From NCBI GenBank assembly GCA_025356715.1, contig JANXRU010000016.1, positions 1 to 24,391 on the forward strand: a DNA stretch of 24,391 bases, given 5' to 3'. Within the stretch, counting starts at the first letter, position 1. The number at the start of each line of letters is the position of its first letter. The position numbers and the translations under genes are program-made. Below the pieces are notes generated by a model that saw only the letters and a list, made by a program, of their open reading frames with translations, was not told the DNA's origin and ran no database searches. Below, in pieces: positions 7,349 through 14,392 of this stretch. The DNA is from Bacteroidota bacterium (GTDB lineage Bacteria > Bacteroidota > Bacteroidia > B-17B0 > B-17BO).

Positions 7349-8755
7349 ATGTTAGTTCAACAATTATACACTAGTTGCTTAGCGCAAGGCGCATATTATA
7401 TTCAATCAGAAGGCGAAGCTGCCATTATTGATCCACTAAGAGAATATAAGCCTTATACTGATTTGGCATTAAAAAATAATGCTAAAATAAAATACATTTT
7501 CGAAACTCATTTTCATGCAGATTTCGTTTCAGGGCATTTAGATTTATCAGCTCATACAGGTGCCGAAATTGTTTTTGGTCCAAATGCTCATACCGATTTT
7601 AAAAGCACTGTTGCAACCGATAATCAAGAATTTAAAATTGGTAAACTAACTATTAAAACGCTTCATACTCCAGGCCATACACTTGAGTCAGCAACTTATT
7701 TATTGTTAGACGAAAACCAAAAACCACATTGTATTTTTTCAGGAGATACGCTATTTATTGGAGACGTTGGTCGCCCTGATTTAGCCATTAAATCAGATTT
7801 AACACAGAATGATTTAGCAGGTATGTTATATGATTCACTTCATAATAAAATAATGCCATTGCCAGACGATGTAATCGTATATCCGGCTCATGGAGCTGGT
7901 TCTGCCTGTGGAAAAAACATGAGTAAAGAAACGTTTGATACTTTAGGAAATCAAAAGAAAGTGAATTACGCCCTAGGTAATTTAACAAAAGAAGAATTTA
8001 TCAAAGAATTAACGACTGGTATTTTACCAGCTCCACAATATTTTGCAAAGAATGCAAGTTTGAACAAAAATGGTTACGGTAATTACGATAAAATAACATC
8101 TAATGGTTCAAGGCCATTATCAATTATAGAAACTCAAGAATTATTAAAAACAACTAATGCTATTGTTTTAGATATAAGAAAACCACAAGAGTTTGTGCAA
8201 GAACATATACCACATTCTATCTATATTGGAATAGATGGGCAATTTGCTCCTTGGGTTGGCGCTTTAATTACTGATTTAAAACAAGCAATTATATTAATTA
8301 CTCCAGAAGGCAGAGAAGCCGAAGCTGTGATGCGATTAACACGTGTTGGATACGATAATTGTATTGGATATATAGAAGGTGGAATAGAGGCTTGGAAAAA
8401 AACCGGGAACCCTGTTTCGTCTATAACATCTATTGATGCTACAGAATTTGCAAAAGCCTATAATACAACAACCATCAATGTTTTAGACGTTCGTAAACCT
8501 GGCGAATATGAATCGAGTCATTTAGAAAATGTATGTTCTAAACCGCTTGATTTTATTACTGATTGGGAAGACACTTTGGATAAAAACAAAGAATATCACA
8601 TTCATTGTGCTGGTGGCTATAGAAGTATGATAGCAGCTTCCTTATTAAAAAGAAAAGGATTTGCTAAACTTATTGATGTAGCAGGTGGTTTTGGAGCCAT
8701 AGCGCAAACGGATGTAAAGACCATTTCGAAAACTTGTACCGCAACTAAAAGTTAA
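7349..8755 (+). CDS. CstB-like persulfide dioxygenase-rhodanese fusion
   Basis: A cytoplasmic sulfur-detoxification enzyme of 468 residues with three domains. Residues 1 to about 235 are an ETHE1-type metallo-beta-lactamase fold. The motif THFHADF at 53-59 (His54, His56, Asp58), His110 in TPGH, Asp133 in FSGD and His181 in YPAHG mark the mononuclear iron site. Residues about 257-352 are a rhodanese domain whose active-site loop reads ITPEGREA without cysteine, so it is a pseudo-rhodanese. Residues about 363-462 are a second rhodanese with the active loop HCAGGYRS (Cys420). This order, dioxygenase, dead rhodanese, live rhodanese, is that of Staphylococcus CstB, which oxidises persulfides to sulfite and passes sulfur on to make thiosulfate. 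The position after Asp58 is Phe where ETHE1 has His. No sulfide sensor gene is next to it. Confidence 0.9.
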   Translation: MLVQQLYTSCLAQGAYYIQSEGEAAIIDPLREYKPYTDLALKNNAKIKYIFETHFHADFVSGHLDLSAHTGAEIVFGPNAHTDFKSTVATDNQEFKIGKLTIKTLHTPGHTLESATYLLLDENQKPHCIFSGDTLFIGDVGRPDLAIKSDLTQNDLAGMLYDSLHNKIMPLPDDVIVYPAHGAGSACGKNMSKETFDTLGNQKKVNYALGNLTKEEFIKELTTGILPAPQYFAKNASLNKNGYGNYDKITSNGSRPLSIIETQELLKTTNAIVLDIRKPQEFVQEHIPHSIYIGIDGQFAPWVGALITDLKQAIILITPEGREAEAVMRLTRVGYDNCIGYIEGGIEAWKKTGNPVSSITSIDATEFAKAYNTTTINVLDVRKPGEYESSHLENVCSKPLDFITDWEDTLDKNKEYHIHCAGGYRSMIAASLLKRKGFAKLIDVAGGFGAIAQTDVKTISKTCTATKS

Positions 8756-8805
8756 TACTTGACATTAATCACTTTTATTTAAATTAATTTTTAGCATTAA
8801 GTTGT

Positions 8806-8813
8806 TACTTTTG
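8806..8813 (+). promoter_or_regulatory. -7 box directly abutting the DUF983 start codon
   Basis: TACTTTTG matches TAnnTTTG exactly and ends four bases before the ATG at 8818. Transcription from it would start at or next to the ATG, giving a leaderless message. No clear TTG -33 element is found at 17-23 bases. The same geometry recurs at 21716-21723. Confidence 0.5.
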
Positions 8814-8817
8814 ATGC

Positions 8818-9192
8818 ATGCTCAAAAAAACGAAACTATACTCGATTCTTAATAATAAATGCCCTAAATGCCACAAAGGTGATTTTTTTATAGACAATCA
8901 TGTTTACAATTTAAAAACCTTTGTTAAAATGAATAAACGTTGCGAATACTGCAATGAATCATTAGAAAAAGAAATTGGGTTTTACTACGGAGCCATGTAT
9001 ATTAGTTATGGCCTAAATATTGGTTATGGAATTGCTCTATTTTTATTGATGGTTTTGGAATTAAACTTAGATGTATTATTTTTTTTATTTGCATTTTTAG
9101 TTTTAGTTGTCGCTATTTTTCCATGGACAATGCGCATTTCTAGATTAATTTACATCAATTTATTTGTAAGATACGACGATTCTATAAAATAA
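8818..9192 (+). CDS. DUF983 family membrane protein
   Basis: A 124-residue inner-membrane protein. The N-terminal cytoplasmic part carries two CxxC pairs, CPKC (Cys15, Cys18) and CEYC (Cys42, Cys45), spaced as in a zinc ribbon. Two hydrophobic helices follow at about 56-80 and 85-103, then a short basic tail. This is the DUF983 layout; the family has no firmly established role. The alternative ATG at 8814 is in another frame that stops after 12 codons, so 8818 is the start. The -7 box lies immediately upstream. The gene ends 21 bases from the convergent MBL hydrolase, and no terminator is visible between them. Confidence 0.9.
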   Translation: MLKKTKLYSILNNKCPKCHKGDFFIDNHVYNLKTFVKMNKRCEYCNESLEKEIGFYYGAMYISYGLNIGYGIALFLLMVLELNLDVLFFLFAFLVLVVAIFPWTMRISRLIYINLFVRYDDSIK

Positions 9193-9213
9193 ACACTTGT
9201 AATTATCTTCGCT

Positions 9214-9975
9214 TTAAATCGTAATTTTCAAACCATCGTAAGCGAGTTCTATAAACGAAGGCAGTTCTTTTTCAACAGCGCTATGAAGCCCTAATTGATG
9301 GGAAATATGAGTAAAATAAGCTTTTTCGGGCTTCAATTCCAACATTAAATCTATTGCTTGTTGAAATGTGAAATGAGACACGTGTTCTTCACGACGTAAT
9401 GCATTCACTACAATAATTTTTGAACCCTTTATTTTTTCTTTTTCAGATTCAGAAATAAAATTAGCATCGGTAATATATGTGAAATCATTAATGCGGTATG
9501 ATTTTACGGGCATTTTATAATGCATTACATTAATTGGCTGCAAAGTAATATTTTTAATGGTAAATGGGTTTTCACTAATGGTATATAAATCTATTTCAGG
9601 AATTCCAGGGTAATTATCTCCAGAAAAAATATACGAAAATTCTCTTTTTAAGGCTTGTTGAACTCTTTCCGTTGCGTACACGGGCATTCGCATTTTATTA
9701 ATAAAATTAAACGATTTTACTTCATCTAATCCTGCAATATGATCTTTATGTTCGTGAGTAAACACAACTGCATCCAGCGTTTTTACTTTTTCTCGTAAAA
9801 GTTGGTATCTAAAATCTGGGCCTGAATCTATCACTATTTTCGCGTCGTTACTTTCTATTAAAATAGAAGATCTAAGACGTTTGTCTTGTGAATTATGTGA
9901 ATGACAAACTTCGCATTCGCAAGCTATAATAGGAACGCCCTGAGATGTGCCTGTTCCTAAAAATGTAACTGTCAT
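9214..9975 (-). CDS. PhnP-like MBL-fold phosphodiesterase/hydrolase
   Basis: A 253-residue cytoplasmic metallo-beta-lactamase-fold hydrolase. The N-terminus has the PhnP-type signature GTGTSQGVP, then CECEVC (Cys19, Cys21, Cys24), then RLRSSILI, which in PhnP includes a structural zinc site. The core motif THEHKDH gives His74, His76, Asp78 and His79. Further metal ligands are likely His152 (VMHYK), Asp170 (ITDAN) and His224 (FTHISH). The relatives PhnP and YcbX-like proteins act on phosphodiesters or cyclic phosphates, but no phosphonate genes are nearby, so the substrate is open. It is the last gene of an operon and starts four bases after the rhomboid gene ends. Confidence 0.88.
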   Translation of the reverse strand: MTVTFLGTGTSQGVPIIACECEVCHSHNSQDKRLRSSILIESNDAKIVIDSGPDFRYQLLREKVKTLDAVVFTHEHKDHIAGLDEVKSFNFINKMRMPVYATERVQQALKREFSYIFSGDNYPGIPEIDLYTISENPFTIKNITLQPINVMHYKMPVKSYRINDFTYITDANFISESEKEKIKGSKIIVVNALRREEHVSHFTFQQAIDLMLELKPEKAYFTHISHQLGLHSAVEKELPSFIELAYDGLKITI

Positions 9976-9979
9976 TTTA

Positions 9980-10621
9980 TTAATTAATTATTTTAGAAAT
10001 AAAATCAGTAAATAATTCCGGTTTTAAAATACCTGTAAAAACAATACCGAATATAGCACCCCAAAAATGAGCCTCATGCCCTATTCTATCCACTGACTGA
10101 GATCCAGTTTTTCGTTTGCTTAAGTAGTAAGTAACACCTAAAAATATAATACCAAATACCCAAGCGGGCATCGGAATAAAAAAGAATCCTAATTGTGCGG
10201 TTGGCGCAAATAAAATAAAACTAAATACTAACGCATTAATTGCCCCACTGGCGCCTAATGACATATAATTTGGATTGTCTTTGTTTTTGAAATATTCGGA
10301 AATAGTAGAAGCGTAAATTCCACCAGTATATAATAAAATATAATATAAGCTTCCTAATTTATGGTTTGGTTCTATTTCACTTCCTGCAATTATTGGATAA
10401 ATAGCATCTTCGATGACTGTTCCAAAAATATAGAGTGCATACATATTAAACGCTAAGTGTATATAATCGCCATGTAAAAAAGCATGAGATAAAAACCGAT
10501 AATGCTGTTTATAACGCTTTATAGAATAAGGATGAAATAAATATTTAAATTTCATATCTGGCTTTTCCATGGCATACACAGAAAATCCAATGGTAAGTAC
10601 AAGAAGTGCAATTGTTATCAA
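9980..10621 (-). CDS. Rhomboid-family intramembrane serine protease
   Basis: A 213-residue polytopic inner-membrane protease that cleaves transmembrane substrates within or near the bilayer. The N-terminal half has the conserved HxxxN of HLAFNMYAL (His55, Asn59). The catalytic serine is Ser125 in LGASGAI. The catalytic histidine is His185 in HFWGAIFG, which fits the HxxGxxxG helix pattern. Several hydrophobic helices (about 1-18, 53-75, 90-108, 125-140, 150-168, 183-200) fit a six-helix core. The substrate is unknown. The gene lies 20 bases after the DUF4476 gene and four bases before the MBL hydrolase, so these three are likely one transcript. Confidence 0.92.
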   Translation of the reverse strand: MITIALLVLTIGFSVYAMEKPDMKFKYLFHPYSIKRYKQHYRFLSHAFLHGDYIHLAFNMYALYIFGTVIEDAIYPIIAGSEIEPNHKLGSLYYILLYTGGIYASTISEYFKNKDNPNYMSLGASGAINALVFSFILFAPTAQLGFFFIPMPAWVFGIIFLGVTYYLSKRKTGSQSVDRIGHEAHFWGAIFGIVFTGILKPELFTDFISKIIN

Positions 10622-10641
10622 ACTAATTAAATTATTAGGGT

Positions 10642-11631
10642 TTATTTTATAGAATTATTTAATTCTTCAACAGATGATGAAAAGTTAAAAGCATCATTTA
10701 ATAAAAAATAATTGTTTTTATCTACACAACGAGAATGAGCGTCTTTAGCTAATTCTAAACGTGTTTCTTCAAAACTAAACAACAACATTAATTCCTTTAT
10801 TTGAGCAGCTGTTAAGCAATTAGAGCTAACAATTTGTTTGGCAGTCGATAATTTTGTCTCATCAAAAGATTGCTTAGAAATGGTATTTTTAGCAGCCGAA
10901 AAATTGGAAGCTGACATGGCATAACTTCCATTACAATTACTGTTACTGTTACTTTGTTGCTGATTATTATAATTAGCATTATTGTTATTATAATTACCTG
11001 TTGTTGTTGTCGTATTATAAGATGTAGTAGTGGTTGTAGTTGTTTGGTTATAATTTGGGTCATTTACATTAACGTTCATATTAATACCCATTCCATTAGT
11101 ACCTATAGAAACATTCGTATTATTTGTATTAACTCCGTTAGAACCAATAGTAACGTTCGTATTATTACCATGAGAAGTAGTTGTTGTTACTTGTTGAGTC
11201 ATAACAGTTGTGGATATTTCTGGCATAGGAGTGGTGTTATATTGTATAACTGGAACCTGCGGATTATTAGGTGCTGCTTGTGCTATAGGAACACCACTGA
11301 AATAGCGTAGCACATTTTGTCCTTTAGAATTCTTTTTAATTTTATAAGTCACTTCTAATGGTGATTTGTCATTTAAATCCGTCACATTTAAAAATTTCTT
11401 TTCAATAGATGGATGAATTTTGTCTTCAAAAATTATAAGAGCCGAATAATACGGTTGATTTAAACCCATTACTTTAACATTCGTTTGTGCAACTTCATTT
11501 TGACGAATACCATTCAATATGATAAAAAACTTATACCCGTCTTCCGAAAAAATAACCAAATTTGAGGTTGATTGTGCTATAATTATACTTGTTATAAAAA
11601 AGCAAACAAGGGTAGATATCAATTTTTTCAT
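10642..11631 (-). CDS. DUF4476 secreted protein with Asn/Thr-rich low-complexity linker
   Basis: A 329-residue exported protein of unknown function. A Sec signal peptide spans residues 1 to about 19 (ending IIAQ). A beta-rich N-terminal domain follows (about 20-115), then a long Asn/Thr/Gln-rich region (about 140-235) with near-repeats of the type NNTNVTIGSNG / NNTNVSIGTNG and runs of Thr and Asn. The last about 90 residues are the helical DUF4476 domain, with conserved NCLTAAQIKELMLLFSFEETRLELAK and two cysteines. The low-complexity part also opens other frames on both strands, which are not genes. The gene heads an operon with the rhomboid and MBL genes, with a likely promoter at 11668-11675. 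Confidence 0.88.
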   Translation of the reverse strand: MKKLISTLVCFFITSIIIAQSTSNLVIFSEDGYKFFIILNGIRQNEVAQTNVKVMGLNQPYYSALIIFEDKIHPSIEKKFLNVTDLNDKSPLEVTYKIKKNSKGQNVLRYFSGVPIAQAAPNNPQVPVIQYNTTPMPEISTTVMTQQVTTTTSHGNNTNVTIGSNGVNTNNTNVSIGTNGMGINMNVNVNDPNYNQTTTTTTTSYNTTTTTGNYNNNNANYNNQQQSNSNSNCNGSYAMSASNFSAAKNTISKQSFDETKLSTAKQIVSSNCLTAAQIKELMLLFSFEETRLELAKDAHSRCVDKNNYFLLNDAFNFSSSVEELNNSIK

Positions 11632-11667
11632 TATTTAAAAAATTATAGATTTGTTATGACGAATATA

Positions 11668-11675
11668 CAAATCTA
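11668..11675 (-). promoter_or_regulatory. -7 box of the DUF4476-rhomboid-MBL operon
   Basis: On the minus strand TAGATTTG matches TAnnTTTG exactly, giving a 5' untranslated region of about 28 bases. A second, weaker box TATATTCG follows directly (11667-11660 on the minus strand). No TTG is at the ideal distance. Confidence 0.4.
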
Positions 11676-11727
11676 AATGTTAAGGATAGTGTTAATTTTT
11701 GTTTTTAATAGGCAAATCAATAACAAA

Positions 11728-12012
11728 CTAAATACCTTTCAAACTCCATGCTTCTGGCTTATCATCAAACAACAACTTCGTACTTGCCCACACACCTTTA
11801 AATAATTCGGAATTACGATATTGCTCAATATAATCGGTATTTTGCCAAATACTAAACGTAAAAAAAATACACTTATTGCTTGCATCTTGTAATAGCTCTA
11901 CATGTGAACAACCATCTACAGAAGCTATCAGCTCTTTTTTAGAGTTAAATAAAATAATAAAATCCTGAATATGTTCAGGCTTAAAAGTCATTTTCACAAA
12001 ACGTTTAATCAT
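11728..12012 (-). CDS. Antibiotic biosynthesis monooxygenase (ABM) domain protein
   Basis: A 94-residue single-domain protein of the ABM/dimeric ferredoxin-like barrel group. Visible features are the N-terminal strand IKRFVKMTFKPEHIQDF, the central VDGCSHVELLQD strand-turn, the FSIWQNTDYIEQYRNSELF helix pair and the C-terminal WSLKGI. Family members are small dimeric cofactor-free monooxygenases or quinol and heme oxygenases; the substrate cannot be assigned. Its start codon lies eight bases inside the end of the upstream SAM-enzyme-like gene, so the two are translationally coupled. It is likely the last gene of that two-gene operon. Confidence 0.85.
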   Translation of the reverse strand: MIKRFVKMTFKPEHIQDFIILFNSKKELIASVDGCSHVELLQDASNKCIFFTFSIWQNTDYIEQYRNSELFKGVWASTKLLFDDKPEAWSLKGI

Positions 12013-12823
12013 AAATATCTATTATTATTCTATCAATTTTATATTTACCTAATACTTTTTTATTAAACGCAATTTTAGATGCTGATTGACCTAACGTTGC
12101 TATTTCTAATAAATCCATTGAATTAAAAAATGCAACCACATCACCTATCTTCACATCATCGTAGGTATTAGAAATTTTTTGTATTTTAAAGGATGGGAGC
12201 TGTAAAGCAAACCTCTTTTTACCAACTATTTTTTCAAATTCTTGCTTGGTGATACTGGTTATTAAATTCCCAAAATCATCCTCATACAACACCATTCCTT
12301 GTAAATTACTGGGCGTTGAAAAACTCTCGAACGCAAATATCTTACAATAATCTTCTGTCAAAGAACAAAAATCTTCTAATGGAATTTTTAATGCTAATTT
12401 AGAAGCAACCTCTGTAAAAATATCTCTTAAATAAAAAGGATGGTGTTTTTCATTATCAAACATTAATTGATACACAGGCGCATTAAATTCTTTATCAATA
12501 AGCGTTAATGCACCATTATCAGGGCATACTATGTATTGGTTTTTGTATTTCGTTAATAAATAACGTGTATTATCAACAGATAAATTAGAAATTGTTTCGG
12601 AAGAATTTAAAAACTTAATAGCAAATAAATGAATGGTATTATCCGGAAAATAAGGTAAAGCGCTTCTTAAAGCAAAAGCCCCTTCGCTATGAGCGTGCGG
12701 TTTTACACTACAGGCTAAATCAATAATTTGAGATTGTGGTAACTTTGAGTACAAGATGCCTTTTACCATAGCCAAATATGGGTCACGATAGCCCAAATCA
12801 GTAGTAATGGTTATTATAGACAT
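12005..12823 (-). CDS. SAM hydroxide adenosyltransferase-like (DUF62) protein, divergent
   Basis: A 272-residue cytoplasmic protein of the SAM-dependent halogenase/hydroxide adenosyltransferase family. Recognisable parts are the N-terminal TTDLGYRDPYLAMVKG (Asp9, Asp14), IIDLACSVKPHAHSEGAFALR, the ICPDNG-like VCPDNGALTLI, and the C-terminal-domain entry YEDDFGNLITSI. Well-studied members hydrolyse S-adenosylmethionine to adenosine and methionine with an Asp-Arg-His triad. Here the segment where DPGVG is expected reads HLFAIKFLNSSE (about 65-76), and the usual FHGRD reads FYLRD, so two triad residues seem replaced. Bacteroidota relatives are generally divergent, so activity is uncertain. The gene overlaps the ABM gene by eight bases and diverges from phoH. 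Confidence 0.85.
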   Translation of the reverse strand: MSIITITTDLGYRDPYLAMVKGILYSKLPQSQIIDLACSVKPHAHSEGAFALRSALPYFPDNTIHLFAIKFLNSSETISNLSVDNTRYLLTKYKNQYIVCPDNGALTLIDKEFNAPVYQLMFDNEKHHPFYLRDIFTEVASKLALKIPLEDFCSLTEDYCKIFAFESFSTPSNLQGMVLYEDDFGNLITSITKQEFEKIVGKKRFALQLPSFKIQKISNTYDDVKIGDVVAFFNSMDLLEIATLGQSASKIAFNKKVLGKYKIDRIIIDIYD

Positions 12824-12847
12824 ATTGAAAACTTTTTAAATCTTAGT

Positions 12848-12855
12848 CAAATGTA
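12848..12855 (-). promoter_or_regulatory. -7 box of the DUF62-ABM operon
   Basis: On the minus strand TACATTTG matches TAnnTTTG exactly, with 24 bases to the ATG at 12823. A TTG (12884-12882 on the minus strand) lies 26 bases upstream, slightly beyond the usual spacing. Confidence 0.45.
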
Positions 12856-12892
12856 AATAATATTTTAGGCTTAGATTTACTCAACAAACGAA

Positions 12893-13885
12893 TTGATTAA
12901 CACGATTATTAACAAAAAAAACATTTTGATAGAAAAAATAATAAGCATTGATAGTATAGAGCCTGTTGAAATATACGGAGTAAATGATGTGAAACTCAAC
13001 GTTATAAAAAAATATTTCCCGAAATTAAAAATTGTAGCTCGGGGCTATTCTATTAAGGTGATAGGTGAAGAGGCAGAAATAACTCATTTCGAAAAAAAAT
13101 TAAATATGATGGTAGATTACTATCATAAAAACGGCTTATTAACCGATACGGTTATAGAACGTTTATTGGGGCAAACAGGCGACAACCTACTACATGCTAA
13201 AGAAGAGGCTACTGGTTCTGATATTATTTTATTTGGCAATAGTGGCTTGGTTATTAAAGCACGTACTGATAATCAGCGTAAAATGATGCAAGCAGTTAGT
13301 ACAAATGATATGATATTTGCTGTTGGTCCTGCGGGAACAGGAAAAACTTATACCGCCGTTGCATTGGCTGTAAGAGCCCTCAAAAACAAAGAAGTTAAGC
13401 GTATTATTTTAACCCGACCCGCAGTAGAGGCTGGGGAAAATTTAGGTTTTTTACCTGGAGATTTAAAAGAGAAACTGGATCCTTATATGCAACCGTTATA
13501 CGATGCCTTGTATGATATGATTCCTATTGACAAACTCAACCAATTAATTGAAGCGAAAATCATCCAAATTGCTCCATTAGCTTTTATGCGTGGGCGTACA
13601 CTTGATAATGCTTTTGTTATTTTAGATGAAGCGCAAAACACCACTGAAAGTCAAATGAAAATGTTTTTGACTCGAATGGGCGCTAATGCCAAATTTATTA
13701 TTAATGGCGATGTAACACAAATTGATTTACCTCGCAATCAAGCGTCCGGTTTAGCTCAAGCAATTCGTTTATTAAAAAAGACAGATGGCATTGAAATCAT
13801 TGAATTGACAACACTTGATGTGATTAGACATCGTTTAGTTAAGGCAATTATTGAGAAATACGAATCGGACTCTATTAAGAAATAG
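12893..13885 (+). CDS. phoH: PhoH family ATPase, non-ATG start
   Basis: A cytoplasmic PhoH-type P-loop ATPase. Counted from 12893, an N-terminal domain (about 20-130) precedes Walker A GPAGTGKT (145-152), the conserved ILTRPAVEAGENLGFLPGDL (172-191), Walker B FVILDEAQN (Asp245, Glu246) and the sensor segment INGDVTQID. The family is linked to RNA metabolism and stress, but its reaction is not settled. There is no in-frame ATG before residue 72, inside the N-terminal domain. The frame opens with TTG at 12893, and a second TTG at 12926 would begin MIEKIISIDSIEP, which fits family N-termini better. I therefore think 12926 is the likelier start. The MazG-type gene follows 34 bases later. Confidence 0.92.
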   Translation: MINTIINKKNILIEKIISIDSIEPVEIYGVNDVKLNVIKKYFPKLKIVARGYSIKVIGEEAEITHFEKKLNMMVDYYHKNGLLTDTVIERLLGQTGDNLLHAKEEATGSDIILFGNSGLVIKARTDNQRKMMQAVSTNDMIFAVGPAGTGKTYTAVALAVRALKNKEVKRIILTRPAVEAGENLGFLPGDLKEKLDPYMQPLYDALYDMIPIDKLNQLIEAKIIQIAPLAFMRGRTLDNAFVILDEAQNTTESQMKMFLTRMGANAKFIINGDVTQIDLPRNQASGLAQAIRLLKKTDGIEIIELTTLDVIRHRLVKAIIEKYESDSIKK

Positions 13886-13919
13886 AAGGGCTTTAAGAGA
13901 AATCATTTAAACTAATAAC

Positions 13920-14246
13920 ATGACACTAACGGAATCTCAACAAGCAATTGATAATTGGATAAAGCAATATGGAGTGCGTTATTTTAGCGAACTCACCAAT
14001 ATGGCTATGCTTACTGAAGAAGTGGGCGAAGTAGCACGTATCATCGCTCGTCGTTATGGCGAACAAAGCGAAAAAGAATCGGATAAACAAAAAGATTTAG
14101 GAGATGAAATGGCTGATGTGCTTTTTGTACTGATTTGTTTGGCTAATCAAACGGGTGTTAATTTAGAAGAAGCGCTTAAAAAAAATTTAGACAAAAAAAC
14201 AAATCGTGATTCGGAACGACATATCAATAATGAAAAACTGAAGTAA
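13920..14246 (+). CDS. MazG-type nucleotide pyrophosphohydrolase
   Basis: A 108-residue single-domain all-alpha NTP pyrophosphohydrolase of the MazG/iMazG group. These enzymes hydrolyse (d)NTPs, often modified or damaged ones, to monophosphate and pyrophosphate. The metal-binding ExxE and ExxD pairs are visible as EEVGE (Glu34, Glu37) and DEMAD (Glu63, Asp66), with the helix LFVLICLANQTG after them. It is the short form, well below the two-domain E. coli MazG length, and is normal for this subfamily. It follows phoH by 34 bases on the same strand, so co-transcription is likely. A palindrome lies downstream. Confidence 0.9.
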   Translation: MTLTESQQAIDNWIKQYGVRYFSELTNMAMLTEEVGEVARIIARRYGEQSEKESDKQKDLGDEMADVLFVLICLANQTGVNLEEALKKNLDKKTNRDSERHINNEKLK

Positions 14247-14283
14247 TACCAACTGTCATATATAAATGGTCCAAAGTTTTGTT

Positions 14284-14304
14284 ACCCTGAACTAATTTCA
14301 GGGT
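14284..14304. repeat. REP-like palindrome
   Basis: ACCCTGAA (14284-14291) and TTCAGGGT (14297-14304) form a perfect 8-bp stem with a 5-base loop, followed by CTC. It resembles the CCTGAA-loop-TTCAGG palindromes repeated between genes in many Bacteroidota genomes. It lacks a T-run, so it is less likely to be an intrinsic terminator for the MazG gene. The repeat nature is from memory of the motif, since only one copy is in this window. Confidence 0.5.
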
Positions 14305-14392
14305 CTCAACAGATGCTAATTCTTATAAAAACACTTTACCTTGTTACCTATTTGGGTTATACATATTAAATACCACTAACTAAACTTATTTT

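Noticed and set aside
10954..11310. Open frames on both strands inside the DUF4476 gene.
   Set aside because: They are by-products of the Asn/Thr-rich repetitive codons; the DUF4476 frame has the signal peptide and conserved domain.
12926..13885. Ribosomal or toxin-antitoxin association of phoH (PhoH2/VapC-like).
   Set aside because: There is no PIN domain in the protein, and the neighbouring MazG-type gene is a plain pyrophosphohydrolase, not an antitoxin.
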